Notes: generated by a model from the letters alone, not told the origin. Counted from the first letter of the stretch, positions 37,468 to 47,619 are shown. The stretch: 64,000 nucleotides of DNA from CAWGMT01 sp963823675 (GCA_963823675.1 CAWGMT010000007.1:558001-622000); one strand, 5' to 3'. Made by a program: numbers and translations.

Positions 37468-38571
37468 CGGGGTGCGGCCTTTCGCAGGTCGTCGTAACTC
37501 ATGCCGGAAAAGAAACTTTGGATCCAGGAGCCGATGCTCGCGGGAATACTCGCGATGGTTGATGAAATGTTTGGGGGGGCCGGGCTGACCTCGTTGCGGA
37601 GTACCACGAGTTGGCGGTAAAGCGCGTTGTACACCTGCCGCTGGCGGGGCGTGGTGGCGGCGCCGAAGCGGAGGTTGAACGCGTTCATGAAGCCCAGGAG
37701 GTCGCCGAGGGTCGCGTCCGGGCGATTATCGACGCCGGCCAGGACCCGGTCGAGATCGGGCGCCTTGAGCATGACCACCAGACCGTGTAGCGCCTTCAAG
37801 AATCGGTCGGCCTGTTTCCGCTCGAGGCCGTTCTCGGGCAAGATCCTGGCGGCTTTCTCCTCGGCGGCGTAAATGGCGCCCAGTAATTTCCGAACGGCGG
37901 CGGGGTCCGGCCCCGTTTCGTCGTCGATCTGCTTCCAGATCTGCTGGTCCAGGGCCTTGATGGCTTCGATATCGGCGGCGAATTCGGGCCGGAGCAGAGG
38001 CATCGGCAGAGTGCCCGTGGCGAGCTGGTGGAAGCCGACGGTGATTGCGGCGGCGTTGTACCGGAATGGGATAACGCGAATGTTGCCGCCGCCGACCCGG
38101 GCCTGCGCGGCCCGAAGCGCTCGGGCATAGACTCGGGGGTCGTTGATCTCTTCCATGGCGGCGTTGAGCGCATCGCCTGAAGCGATGTCGCGCGGCTCGG
38201 GGTTGTCGCGCGAGCCGCCTCTGGATCGCCTCGTTGAACTGCACGTTTCGTTCCCTTTCCCGCACAAGCCTTTCACGACGAGCCCGGTTCGCGATCCGCT
38301 GCGAGTCATTGATGTACTCATTCCACCGCATGACCGTATCGGCATTGATCGAGTCAGCGACGGCGGTCTGCTTGTTGTAAAAGCCGGCGCCTTGCAGGAA
38401 CGAGCCCAGCCCTCTTGCATGATCTCCCTCCGCGGTCGCGGCGCCTCCCCAGCCGCCCCAGCCCCAGTCGCCGAATCCGCCAGGGAAAGCCCACTGAGCG
38501 TGAGCCGGCGTGCCTTGTGCCGCCCAGAGCGTGCACATTAAGCCGATCACCAAACGAGATCGCATCTGCAT
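37461..38571 (-). CDS. Exported planctomycete protein of unknown function (frameshifted)
   Basis: ATG 38571 follows GGAAGGACC and gives a signal peptide (RLVIGLMCTLWAAQGTPAHA) that ends in AQW, then a Gly/Trp-rich stretch (FPGGFGDWGWGGWGG). A helical region (VMRWNEYINDSQRIANRARR) follows. The frame breaks near 38205, and the rest reads LNAAMEEINDPRVYARALRA, IRVIPFRYNAAAITVGFHQL and, at the end, SWIQSFFSGMSYDDLRKA. There is no known domain. A protein with the same AQW-Gly start is encoded at 46906, so this may be a small family. The function cannot be inferred. Confidence 0.68.
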
Positions 38572-38947
38572 GGTCCTTCCCCAAAAATTCACATTTGAAA
38601 CAATTTTTTTCTAAAGTAATGCTTACGGCGGAAATCAAGATAACTCTTGTTCTAGTGTCGCATCAAGGTGCTAGGCCGCAATTCGTGGCGCGTGTCGTGA
38701 ACTCCAGGACGACAGCAACCCTCTACGATAGCCTTACCAACATCTTCCAACCTTCCCTAACATTCCCCCCAATCGGCAGACCCCTCAACCGCGCCGAATC
38801 CGCGAGTTGCCAGTGAAGCACCCGGTTCGTCAAAGCCGAAATGATTCACACGATCCGAACGGCCGGACGGCGCCGGGCCGCCCGTTCCAACGGGTGGGAT
38901 ATGTCCATTTGTGTACAAAATCGCGCCAGGTTTGGGGGTCCCGCGTC
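38572..38947. other. Divergent AT-richer intergenic region
   Basis: About 375 bases between divergent secreted-protein and barrel genes. The stretch 38580-38660 is the most AT-rich of the area, with a run of seven T at 38603-38609, and should contain the promoter of the minus-strand gene. No coding frame is supportable. Confidence 0.45.
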
Positions 38948-40409
38948 ATGAAGTGGAGTTATCTGGTCATCGGAGGGTTGGCCGCCCTGTGCACGGGGGC
39001 GGTCGCCGCCGGCCCAAGAAATGCCGCAGGCTCGACCGGCAATCCCGCCACCTCGACCGTTCGTCCCGCAGCCCATAGCGGAATATGCGCAGCCTGCACA
39101 GAATGTGCCGCAGCCTGCGCAGAATGTACCGCAACCTGCGCCCGGCGTCCCACAGCCCGAACAGGAAAACCCGCAGCAGCCTGGAACCGACGCGGAAGGC
39201 CGGCAGCCGGCGAGCGCCGGCTATGGCCTGGAGGCCGAGTCGCTGCCCGGCGAGCTAGCCGAGGATATTTCTGCGGCCACCGACTCGCTCAGACTGGGCC
39301 CGACACCTGTCTCACAGGTGCGGTTTCTCATGGACACTCTGGGTGTCGGTAGCCTGTTCGGCGACAGCGGCATCCGGACGTTTGGTTGGGTCGAGGGCGG
39401 ATATACCGGTGCATCAACGGGCGCCGGCATGCTTTCCGTGCAGCCTCGCCAGAACCGCTTCGGCGACGAGTTCCTGCTCAACCAGATCGGCTACGTGATC
39501 CAGAAGCCGCTCAAGCAAGACCAATTCGACCTGGGATTCAACGTGAGGTATTTCGCCGGTGCCGACGCGGCTTTGGGCGCGGCCAAGGGGGGCATCGGCT
39601 ACCCGGCCACCAATCCCCACTTCGGTCAGGATTTCCGCGACCTGTACATCTCGGCGCATCTACCGATCATCACCGATGGAGGCGTGGACTTCAAATTCGG
39701 CCGCATGAACACGATCATCGGTTACAACGGTTTCTTGGCACCTTATCGGCCCTTCTACTCCAGCGACTACCAGTTTTTCTACTCGCAGGATGGTGCCTTC
39801 ACCGGCTTCCTGTTCGACTGGCACGTCAACAATCGCTTGGACATCTGGAACGGGATGACCCTGGGCGCGAACACGTTCTTCGTCCTGCGAAGCAGTCGCT
39901 CTTACTGCTACATCGGCCAGGCCAATTACTGGCTGACGGACGAAAAGAAGACCCGGTTGACAGCCTCCGTCTACTGCGGGCCGAATGCGATCTTCGCGGC
40001 CCCGAAGATGGCAGGCGACTACGTCACGATGGTGGAGCTGCGCCTCCAGCACGATTGGAACGAGCGATTCACACAAGTTCTCCAGAACAATATGGGTTGG
40101 GATGCCAACACGCCGGTCGGCACCGGCCAGTGGTACGGCCTGTACCTCATTAACATCCTACACCTCAACACGGATGTGGATGCCCTCTTTCGTGCGGAAT
40201 GGTTCGACGACACCAACGGCACGCGAACCGGAATCGCCACCAACTATGCAGAGACGACTCTGGGCCTCAACTGGCACCCCGTGAAGTACCTTGAAGTCCG
40301 GCCGGAGATCCGGGGCGACTACGCCGGCGCACCCGCATTCGGGGTCAACGGCGCCCACACCGATCGCAGCCAGTTGACGGGCGGGGTCAGCTTCCTGGTC
40401 AAGTTCTGA
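38948..40409 (+). CDS. BBP2-like outer-membrane beta-barrel protein (frameshifted at signal-peptide end)
   Basis: ATG 38948 gives the signal peptide KWSYLVIGGLAALCTGAVAA. Directly after it the frame must shift near 39013 (GGCCCAAG context, one base short) to reach QEMPQARPAIPPPRPF. A Pro/Gln linker with repeated PAQNVPQ follows. The barrel of the BBP2/porin-4 type then covers about 380 residues: FGWVEGGYTGASTGAGM, FLLNQIGYVIQKPLKQDQFD, DFKFGRMNTIIGYNGFLAPY, DGAFTGFLFDWHVNNRLDIW and a C-terminal GGVSFLVKF. It converges on the urease operon. Whether it admits urea is only a guess. Confidence 0.82.
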
Positions 40410-40410
40410 C

Positions 40411-40450
40411 GCCGGCCGATTCGCGGCCGCCGAATCGCGGCGGCGGCCGT
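40411..40450. terminator. GC-rich hairpin between convergent barrel and ureD genes
   Basis: CGATTCG and CGAATCG pair around a CGGCCGC loop, flanked by further complementary GCCGGCCG/CGGCGGCGGCCG tracts. It begins right after the barrel stop and ends just before the ureD stop at 40462, so it could terminate both transcripts. Confidence 0.55.
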
Positions 40451-40461
40451 ACGGCAGCCGC

Positions 40462-41421
40462 TCACGGCGCGGGCGTCTTGCCCCATCGTTCGGCGACACG
40501 GGTCGAGAACCAATGGTTGGGAGCCAGGGCGCTCGAACCGAGGAGCCAGGGGGGCGCCCCCTGCCCCTCGCTCCAGCCCGCGGCAAGCCAGAGCGCGATC
40601 GATACCAGGTCGCTCGTAACGGCCGGCGGGGGCCCGCACCATCGCATGCAGCTTTCTCCCGAGTCAAGTCGAAAAACGGAACGCCGCAGGGCCGGATCGG
40701 CCTCGGGAAGCGTCTCAGGCAGTGGCCCGGCCACGAACAGGCTGCCCGAGGCCAAAGCCGCGCCCGTGTGCCATCCGACAGCGTTGGCGTCCCAGGGACC
40801 GTCCCATCGGAAGCGGTCGCGGTAGACCAGCCGTCCGGTGCGGCGGGCCTCGAAGTCCTGGACGATCCGCTCGAACTGGAACCGCTCGGAAAGGACGCCT
40901 CGGTCATAGCGGCCGGCCAGCCAGATGTCACCCCAGATCAAACGGGCGCGAGGACCGAGCGCAACGCGGCCGCGCTGAAAATAGCGGCAGCCCCGGAACG
41001 GGATCGTGGGGCCTGGCAGAACGACCAGGCAGGCGTCGTCCTCGACAAGGACGGTCCATTGTTGGGTGGCATAGCCGGCCACGGCCGGGTGGACACGGGT
41101 GGCCGACTGGCCCGTCACGACAGCCCGAGTGCCCTCCCGCGCCGTGATCTCGATCAGATGGCCATCGCCGTCCATCAAGCCGGCCGTGAGGTTGATCAAG
41201 TAGAGCAACGACGCCGGTTCCGAGCCGAGCACGAATGGCGGCATTAACCGGACCGGGACCTGCTGGTAGCAAGTCCCCATCCGGGTTTCGCCGCCGGCGC
41301 GGACCAGCTCGACACGAGCGCCGCCAACGCGGCCGGCCTGGTGCTCGGTTGCATGCAAGCCCCGGAACTCCGGCGGCGTCAGGAGCTCGTCGCGCGTGAT
41401 GCGAGCTGGTCGCGCACCCAC
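40462..41421 (-). CDS. ureD: Urease accessory protein UreD (UreH)
   Basis: Up to 319 residues. The UreD family is recognisable from RMGTCYQQVPVRLMPPFVLG, LINLTAGLMDGDGHLIEITA, TGQSATRVHPAVAGYATQQW, LPGPTIPFRGCRYFQRGRVA and IWGDIWLAGRYDRGVLSERF. It is the scaffold that binds apo-urease and, with UreF and UreG, delivers nickel to the active site. The last gene of the operon. The GTG at 41421 overlaps the end of ureG by 43 bases; a later start is possible because the first ~25 residues are poorly conserved in the family. Confidence 0.9.
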   Translation of the reverse strand: MGARPARITRDELLTPPEFRGLHATEHQAGRVGGARVELVRAGGETRMGTCYQQVPVRLMPPFVLGSEPASLLYLINLTAGLMDGDGHLIEITAREGTRAVVTGQSATRVHPAVAGYATQQWTVLVEDDACLVVLPGPTIPFRGCRYFQRGRVALGPRARLIWGDIWLAGRYDRGVLSERFQFERIVQDFEARRTGRLVYRDRFRWDGPWDANAVGWHTGAALASGSLFVAGPLPETLPEADPALRRSVFRLDSGESCMRWCGPPPAVTSDLVSIALWLAAGWSEGQGAPPWLLGSSALAPNHWFSTRVAERWGKTPAP

Positions 41422-42155
41422 TTGATCACCTCCTCGACTCCTTCCTTCTGCCGGAGGCTGACCATCAGGAACGGCCGCTCGCCCCGCATTTTGAGGCTGT
41501 CGCGTCGCATCACGTCCAGGTCGGCCCCGACGTACGGAGCCAGGTCGATCTTGTTGATCACCAGGAGGTCGCTGTTGCAGATGCCCGGCCCCCCCTTGCG
41601 GGGGATCTTGTCCCCTTCGGCCACGTCGATGACGAAGATGAAACGGTCGGCCAGCTCGCGCGAGAAGACCGCGGTGAGATTGTCGCCGCCCGATTCGACG
41701 AGGACGAGCTCGAGCCCCGGGAACTGGCGCTGGAAGTTGGCAACCGCGCTCAAGTTGGCGCTGGCGTCGTCGCGAATGGCCGTGTGCGGGCAGCCGCCGG
41801 TCTGGACGCCGACGATTCGCTCGACCGGCAGCGCCTCGCGGCGGGAGAGGAACTCAGCGTCCTCGTGGGTGTAAATGTCGTTGGTGATGACGGCCAGGTT
41901 GACTGCGGGCCAAAGGGCGCGGCAGAGCGCCTCGACCAGGGCCGTCTTGCCGGAGCCGACCGGCCCGGCCACGCCGATGGTGTAGACCCGGCGCGATGGA
42001 CCGGCATATCGGGCCGGACCCGGGCGGCCCATGTGATCGTGGGGATGGTCGTGGTCCTTGTGAAAGGCAACGCCAAAGCGGGGACGCCGCCGGCCCGTCT
42101 GTGGCGGCCCAGTGGGCGCGTCCAGCCCAAGGTCACGAGCGGAACATTCGAGCAT
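41379..42155 (-). CDS. ureG: Urease accessory GTPase UreG
   Basis: A SIMIBI-class GTPase. The P-loop is GVAGPVGSGKTALVEALCRA; nickel-binding CPH is in QTGGCPHTAIRDD; later motifs are VESGGDNLTAVFS and VINKIDLAPYVGAD. It couples GTP hydrolysis to nickel insertion. The start is uncertain. ATG 42032 gives 217 residues, the usual size. ATG 42155 (chosen here) includes a His-rich stretch (HKDHDHPHDH), as in many UreG proteins, and overlaps the end of ureF. The ureF frameshift makes the raw frame run on into ureF; that fusion is not real. Confidence 0.88.
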   Translation of the reverse strand: MLECSARDLGLDAPTGPPQTGRRRPRFGVAFHKDHDHPHDHMGRPGPARYAGPSRRVYTIGVAGPVGSGKTALVEALCRALWPAVNLAVITNDIYTHEDAEFLSRREALPVERIVGVQTGGCPHTAIRDDASANLSAVANFQRQFPGLELVLVESGGDNLTAVFSRELADRFIFVIDVAEGDKIPRKGGPGICNSDLLVINKIDLAPYVGADLDVMRRDSLKMRGERPFLMVSLRQKEGVEEVIKWVRDQLASRATSS

Positions 42156-42812
42156 ACAGTTGAGTTTGCTCATCACAGAGGATCTCGTAGAAAGGACAGC
42201 CGGCGCCGGCGGTCTCAGCGTCGCGGCCGACCAGCTCCTGAGCCAAGTTGCGGATATCGTCCTGAAGATAGGCCAGCACCTGCTGGCCGTGAGTGTGGCC
42301 AACCGGGATTGCGCGGACCCCGCGCCGATCATACCGAGGGCCGCCTGGTGAAGGTAGGCGAGGAGTACGCCTTCGGGCTCGCCGCCGGCGACGGCCCCAA
42401 TCAACCCGAATGCGACCGGGTGGTGCCAGCCGGAGGGCGTGTCGGTCAATCCTGGCGGAAGAGACTGCAGCCCCGGCGCGGCCCAAGACCAGGTTGACGC
42501 CAGGGCGAAGAGCTGCTCACCCATCTCGCGGCTCGCGCGGCGGGTCAACGGGGGGATGACCGAAAGTTCGGCAATGTGGTTCAGCTCTCGCAGTTCGGAG
42601 GAGTTGCCTGAGTGGCCCGCGCGGCAGGCTGACGCCACGAGCACGCCCTCCAACGGCCCGAGCGACGACTGAAGCCATTGGCGGACCCAGCGCTCCAGGC
42701 TCTCCGGGTCGTGGACCAGCCCGCGTGCGATTGCCGCTTCCAGCCCCCACGAATGCGTGTAGCCGCTGATCGGGAGGGCCGAGTCGGCAATCTGGAGCAG
42801 GCGGAGATTCAT
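42133..42812 (-). CDS. ureF: Urease accessory protein UreF (frameshifted)
   Basis: The N-terminal part matches UreF strongly (LLQIADSALPISGYTHSWGL, LERWVRQWLQSSLGPLEGVL, PVAFGLIGAVAG). Near 42335 the frame changes and UreF continues as VRAIPVGHTHGQQVLAYLQD, ending ARMFRS at 42133. ATG 42812 is the start that agrees with the family; the upstream open frame to 42878 lacks homology. UreF is the activation chaperone between UreD and UreG. Because the sequence on both sides is conserved, I read this as one gene with an indel. Confidence 0.85.
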
Positions 42813-42879
42813 CGGTTTCTGAGTTCCATGGTCGAGCGGACCGCCACGGGCGGACCGTTCGACCGGGATTAGCTTCAAT

Positions 42880-44601
42880 CTAAAAAAGGAAGTAGCGCTG
42901 GGTCATCGGCAGCGATTCGAGTGGCGGGCTGCTGACCTTAACGCCGTCAACCCAGACCTGATAGGTGTCAGGGTCAACGCGGATTTCGGGGGTCGCCTCG
43001 TTGCGTCGCATGTCTTTCTTGCCGATTTTGCGGCAGTTTTCGACGGCCACCAGCTCGCGCTCGAGGCCATAGCGCTCGGCAATCCCGTTCTTGAGCGATG
43101 CCTTTGAGACGAAGGTGACGCACGACTTCGAGAGTGCCCGCCCATAAGCGGCGAACTGGGGGCGCATGTAGACCGGCTGCGGGGTGGCGATGCTGGCGTT
43201 CGGGTCGCCCATCTGGGCGTTGACGAGCAGCCCCCCTTTGAGGACCAGGAAGGGCTTGACTCCGAAATATGCCGGCTCGTAGAGCACCAGGTCGGCGAGC
43301 TTGCCCGGCTCGATGCTGCCGACGTGCTGGGAAATGCCATGGGCGACCGCCGGGTTGATCGTGTACTTGGCGACGTAGCGCTTGACGCGCTCGTTATCGT
43401 TGCGGGCGCTGTCGCCGGCGAGGGGGCCGAACTGCACCTTCATCTTGTGGGCGGTCTGCCAGGTTCGGACGATGGCCTCGCCGATCCGGCCCATGGCCTG
43501 CGAGTCGGAGCTCATCATACTGAGAATGCCGCGATCATGGAACACGTCCTCCGCGCCGATCGTCTCGGCGCGGATGCGGCTCTCGGCGAAGGCCACGTCC
43601 TCGGGGATGCTCCGCGACAGGTGATGGCAGACCATCAGCATGTCGAGGTGCTCGTCGATTGTGTTGATCGTGAACGGCCGGGTGGGGTTGGTGCTGGACG
43701 GCAGCACGTTAGGCTCGCCGGCGATCTTGATGATGTCGGGGGCGTGCCCGCCGCCGGCACCTTCGGTGTGAAAGCTGTGGATTGTCCGCCCCTTGAACGC
43801 CGCGACCGTGTCGGCGAGGAAGCCGCACTCATTCAGGGTGTCGGTGTGGATGGCGATCTGGATATCGTATTCGTCGGCAACCGTCAGGCTGGTATCGATG
43901 ACTGAAAGGGTGGTGCCCCAGTCCTCGTGCAGCTTGAGCCCGCAGGCCCCGGCCTCGATCATCTCCTCGAGCGGTTTCGGCAGGCTGCCGTTGCCCTTGC
44001 CGAGAATGCCGACGTTGATCGGCAGCCCCTCGAAGGCCTGGAGCATCCGCATAATGTTCCACGCGCCGGGCGTGCAGGTCGTCGCCCAGGTTCCCGTGGC
44101 CGAGCCGGTGCCGCCGCCGATCAGCGTCGTGATGCCGCTCGCCAGCGCCACCTCGATCTGCTGTGGGCAGATGAAGTGAATGTGGGTATCGATCCCGCCC
44201 GCCGTGACGATCTTGCCCTCGCCGGCAATGATCTCGGTGGCCGGCCCGATCACGATCCGAGGGTCGATTCCGCTCTGAGTCAGCGGGTTGCCGGACTTGC
44301 CGACCGCCACGATCCGTCCGTCCTTGATGCCGATGTCGCCCTTGACGATCCCCCAGTGATCGATGATCACCACGTTGGTGATCACGAGGTCGCAGTGCTT
44401 GGGACTCATCGGCTCCTCGAGCGGGCACTGGTCCTGACCGTCACGGATCGACTTGCCGCCGCCGAAGATCGACTCCTCGCCGTAATCGCCATAGTGCTCC
44501 TCGATCTCGACGACCAGCTCGGAATCCGCCAGCCGGATGCGGTCGCCCTTAGTCGGGCCATATTTCTTGGCGTACGCCTGTCGCGAGAGTTTCACGCTCA
44601 T
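42880..44601 (-). CDS. ureC: Urease alpha subunit UreC
   Basis: 573 residues, full length. The nickel ligands and active site are present: HIHFICPQQ, the carbamylated-Lys region LKLHEDWGTT, the HTDTLNECGF and TIHSFHTEGAGGGHAPDI stretches, the flap CHHLSRSIPEDVAFAESRIR, and SSDSQAMGRIGE. It hydrolyses urea to ammonia and carbamate as part of the (ABC) heterotrimer. It lies 54 bases after ureB on the same strand. The frame is intact. Confidence 0.98.
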   Translation of the reverse strand: MSVKLSRQAYAKKYGPTKGDRIRLADSELVVEIEEHYGDYGEESIFGGGKSIRDGQDQCPLEEPMSPKHCDLVITNVVIIDHWGIVKGDIGIKDGRIVAVGKSGNPLTQSGIDPRIVIGPATEIIAGEGKIVTAGGIDTHIHFICPQQIEVALASGITTLIGGGTGSATGTWATTCTPGAWNIMRMLQAFEGLPINVGILGKGNGSLPKPLEEMIEAGACGLKLHEDWGTTLSVIDTSLTVADEYDIQIAIHTDTLNECGFLADTVAAFKGRTIHSFHTEGAGGGHAPDIIKIAGEPNVLPSSTNPTRPFTINTIDEHLDMLMVCHHLSRSIPEDVAFAESRIRAETIGAEDVFHDRGILSMMSSDSQAMGRIGEAIVRTWQTAHKMKVQFGPLAGDSARNDNERVKRYVAKYTINPAVAHGISQHVGSIEPGKLADLVLYEPAYFGVKPFLVLKGGLLVNAQMGDPNASIATPQPVYMRPQFAAYGRALSKSCVTFVSKASLKNGIAERYGLERELVAVENCRKIGKKDMRRNEATPEIRVDPDTYQVWVDGVKVSSPPLESLPMTQRYFLF

Positions 44602-44655
44602 GGGATGACTCCTAGGTCGGTTCGAGACGGGAAAGAAATGGGCGTGAGCCCCGCG

Positions 44656-45033
44656 TTACTTGGATGGTTTGTGGCCGTACCCCTGCTCGATACAGCGCTT
44701 CAAGCTGGTCTCGCGGGTGTAGGGATCGTCGAGGCGGCCGCTGACCAGGGCGTTGAACCCGTAGACCACTCGACGGCCGCCGTAAGGGATCAGCTTGACT
44801 ACCTTGGTGTCGCCGGGCTCGAACCGCACTGATGTGCCGCTCGGCAGGTCGAGCCGCATGCCGTAGGCCTTCACCCGGTCGAACACCAGGGCCTTGTTGA
44901 CCTCGAAGAAGTGGTAGTGCGCGCCAATCTGCACCGGCCGGTCGCCGGTATTGTTGACGGTGAGCGTCACGACGGGGCGGCCCGCGTTGAGCTCGATGTC
45001 AGGCCCGTCAAATAAGTACTCGCCAGGAATCAT
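44656..45033 (-). CDS. ureB: Urease beta subunit UreB
   Basis: 125 residues with the family core IPGEYLFDGPDIELNAG, HYHFFEVNKALVFDRV, YGMRLDLPSGTSVRFEPGD and VVYGFNALVSG. It supports the UreC active site in the trimer. ATG 45033 is preceded by GGAGG at good spacing. The order A-B-C with separate A and B genes is the common bacterial arrangement. Confidence 0.97.
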   Translation of the reverse strand: MIPGEYLFDGPDIELNAGRPVVTLTVNNTGDRPVQIGAHYHFFEVNKALVFDRVKAYGMRLDLPSGTSVRFEPGDTKVVKLIPYGGRRVVYGFNALVSGRLDDPYTRETSLKRCIEQGYGHKPSK

Positions 45034-45079
45034 GTTCGGCCTCCAAAGTGTCGCGGGGTGGGGAATCTGGTACCGATCG

Positions 45080-45382
45080 TCAGTGGATCGGCTCGTGGAT
45101 CGTGACCAGTTTGCTGCCGTCGGGGAACGTCGGCTCGACCTGGATCATCGAGATCATCTCGGCGACACCATCCATGACGTCGGTCTTCTTCAAGATCTCG
45201 CGGCCGGCGCTCATGATCTCGGCGACCGTCTTGCCGTCTCGGGCCAGTTCCATCAGCTCGGCCGTGATCAAGGCCGTGGCCTCGGGGACGTTCAGCTTCA
45301 GGCCGCGCGCCTTGCGCGCTTTGGCGACCTGGGCGGCCATGTAGATCAGCAGCTTGTCGCGTTCCTGCGGTGACAGATTCAT
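45080..45382 (-). CDS. ureA: Urease gamma subunit UreA
   Basis: 100 residues, the standard length. Motifs are NLSPQERDKLLIYMAAQVA, RGLKLNVPEATALITAELME, ARDGKTVAEIMSAG and EPTFPDGSKLVTIHEPI. ATG 45382 follows GGAGT; the frame is open to 45478 but has no homology there. It lies 70 bases after the urea transporter's true stop and 46 bases before ureB. Confidence 0.97.
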   Translation of the reverse strand: MNLSPQERDKLLIYMAAQVAKARKARGLKLNVPEATALITAELMELARDGKTVAEIMSAGREILKKTDVMDGVAEMISMIQVEPTFPDGSKLVTIHEPIH

Positions 45383-45452
45383 TGGCGTGACTCCGTAGGG
45401 ACAAAGATCTGTGGCAATGAATAAACGCGTTTCCCGGCGCGGCGAGTCTTGG

Positions 45453-46386
45453 TCACGGCGCCGCGGCGGCCGGCTCACGGAATAACCTTCCGTCGAGCCA
45501 CCCGAGCGCCAGAACGATCCAGGTCGCCAGGACGAACGGCGCTGTCAGGCGCAGGCAGCCCGACGAGCGGTAAGAGCTCCGTGAGCGGAACCGAGATCAG
45601 CATTCCCAAGAGTGGCGGGATCAGGGATCGCCTCCACAAAAACAGGGCAACAGCCGCCAGTGTCGCGTTGTAGCCGTACAATCCGAGCGCAACGTTGTCG
45701 GTCAGGGCGCGTTCGACAAGGCTCTCGGGGTCGAGTGCTCTCAAGGCCGCGGTTGCATGGTAGCTCCCCACCAGCATGCCGACGACTGAGCCGAGCAGCA
45801 CCCACAACGCGTGCCGCCAGTCGCAGAGCGCAATGCCGGCCAGGAACAACAGCGCCGTCCAGATGCTCTCCTGGAACATGACCTGGCTGACACCATGGGC
45901 CACGGCCCGGAAGAGGCCTCCCGAGGCGCTCGCTTCCTCCGGCTCGACCCGCGCCGCGCCGAGTGCGAGACCCAGGAAGAACAGGGCCCAGGTTGTGACA
46001 ATGAACGGCGCGGTGTAAGTCGGGAAGGGCACGAACCGCCTCAAGAGCCGGGTCAAGAGCGCCGCCGCGACGCAGCCGCCGACCGCGAGTGCGATGCTCG
46101 CGGCGCCCGGCCGGAAGAAGAACAGCGTGGCGATCCCGACCAACGCGGAGTTGAAACCGTAGATCCCGCCGGACAGCTCGGACTCGTCGAACGTCAACAC
46201 CCGAGCGGTCGCCGCACCGATTGCCGAGCCGACCACCGCGCCGGCCGCCATCAGCGGCGAGCTCACCAGGATCCCCAGGGCAAAGCAGGCGCCTGTCAGG
46301 GCGTTCTCCTGGAAGAAGACCTGCCCGATGCCCCGCAAGACGGCGCGAATTGGCTCTGGTACGGCACCGTCCGACATTGAGAACAT
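45453..46386 (-). CDS. UT-family urea transporter (3' frameshift)
   Basis: About 310 residues. Hydrophobic helices show the internal two-fold repeat of the UT/SLC14 family: GQVFFQENALTGACFALGIL with GGIYGFNSALVGIA in the first half, and SQVMFQESIWTALLFLAGIA with ALGLYGYNATLAAVALFLW in the second. It is a channel-like urea importer in the cytoplasmic membrane, ahead of ureABC. The direct frame degenerates after about 45555 and stops at 45475; in the next frame LTAPFVLATWIVLALGWLDG completes the last helix and ends at 45453. One extra base at GCGCCTGACA explains it. ATG 46386 follows GAGG. Confidence 0.88.
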
Positions 46387-46905
46387 ACGGCCTCAATTCT
46401 GTCGCAAGATCGTGATGCCCGGTCAACCCATTACCGAAGTGAGATGGCTGTGAACGTGAATTCCAGCCGAGCCACGAGGATCGACTACTGGTTATCGAAA
46501 GTCAATGGTGTTGCGGCGAAGGTGAGGCAAAACTCACGAGGTTGAACGACAACATGAGCGTTGCCTCTGCGCCGCCTGTCTCCTGAGCTTGAGCATCGGT
46601 GACTCTGCGTACGACGACGAAGAAATGCAGCTCATTTTCGTTGGCGATATACGCTCTCGCGCCGGGCGAATGATGCAAGCGCGTCGGCTACCGAGCAATC
46701 CTTCCATTCGCTTCGCACCCTAGAAGTTCGACGAACCGTTTGCGAAAGTCTATCGCCATGGCATCGTACAGTTGCAAAAGCGTCGAATGAGGTGGGTGAC
46801 CGACGCGGACGGAGGCGTCTCACGAACCGCAGGTCTTGTGGCAACCAGCGGTTTCCGCTAGGATCAATTGCCCACGAATCGGGTGTATTGCATGGGGATA
46901 CTTTG
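46387..46905. other. Divergent intergenic region, no gene seen
   Basis: About 520 bases between the urea operon and the next plus-strand gene. Frames here are short and overlapping, with no family motif. The GC is lower than in the neighbours. The promoter of the urea operon must lie at its left side, but I cannot identify a nickel- or nitrogen-responsive operator. Confidence 0.45.
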
Positions 46906-47619
46906 ATGTTCGACTCGCGGAAGATTTGGCGGCTGGCGGTCGGGAGCGTCGTGGGGCTCGTTGCCTGGCTGGGAGCGGAACGAGCGCAGGCCCAGTGGGG
47001 CGGTTTCGGCGACGTTGGCTTCGGATTTGGATTCGGGCTGGGGGCGCAGACGCCGGCCTCGGTGAGCTTTCTGAATCACCACGCGATTGCCAGGACGAAT
47101 GCCGCGGCCGCGGCGCGGCCGCAGCCCTTGCGAGCGCCGATTCCAGTCTCGCGCAACGTGGACTTTTTCACCCGGTATGACGCCGCGACGCGAGCGGCCA
47201 TGACGGACCGCGTCTCGCGGCGCCGCGTGCTGCCGCGTACCGCTGCGGCCCCGTCTCAGCCCGTAACGCTTGCGGATACGTCGCCGACATCGCGCCCGGC
47301 GCAGCCTCTGGCCAGCTTCTTCAACAAGATGCGCCAGCTCATCTGGCCCGCCGACGCACCCACCGACGGCGACCTCGCGGCCAAGCGATCAACGTCGGAC
47401 GCGCAAACGCTCGCGTTGCTCACCGAGGTTGAGGGCCGAGGATACAGCCAGATCGCGACGGCGGTCGAGGCGAGGGACAAGTTGCTCGACTATGGCCGGC
47501 CCGCCTTGCAATTGATGCGGGAAAACTCAACCCCGGCGGTCTCCGACGCCTTCCATGCGTTTCTGCTTTCGCTTTACGATTCCATCGGGCAGGCGCCCAA
47601 TCTGCCGTCTCGTCAGTAG
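46906..47619 (+). CDS. Exported protein of unknown function with Gly-rich N-terminus
   Basis: 237 residues. ATG 46906 gives a signal peptide (IWRLAVGSVVGLVAWLGAE) ending at AQAQW and a Gly/Phe-rich stretch (GGFGDVGFGFGFGLGAQ). The middle is Arg/Ala-rich; the C-terminal half is helical (ASFFNKMRQLIWP, EARDKLLDYGRPALQLMREN). It resembles the protein at 37461-38571 in its AQW-Gly start and in an internal helical part. No catalytic motif is visible. The frame is open upstream to 46792, but that part lacks a signal. Confidence 0.7.
   Translation: MFDSRKIWRLAVGSVVGLVAWLGAERAQAQWGGFGDVGFGFGFGLGAQTPASVSFLNHHAIARTNAAAAARPQPLRAPIPVSRNVDFFTRYDAATRAAMTDRVSRRRVLPRTAAAPSQPVTLADTSPTSRPAQPLASFFNKMRQLIWPADAPTDGDLAAKRSTSDAQTLALLTEVEGRGYSQIATAVEARDKLLDYGRPALQLMRENSTPAVSDAFHAFLLSLYDSIGQAPNLPSRQ

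Noticed and set aside
41379..42878. A 499-residue UreF-UreG fusion
   Set aside because: The join follows the ureF frameshift; true UreF continues in another frame to a stop at 42133, and UreG has its own start.
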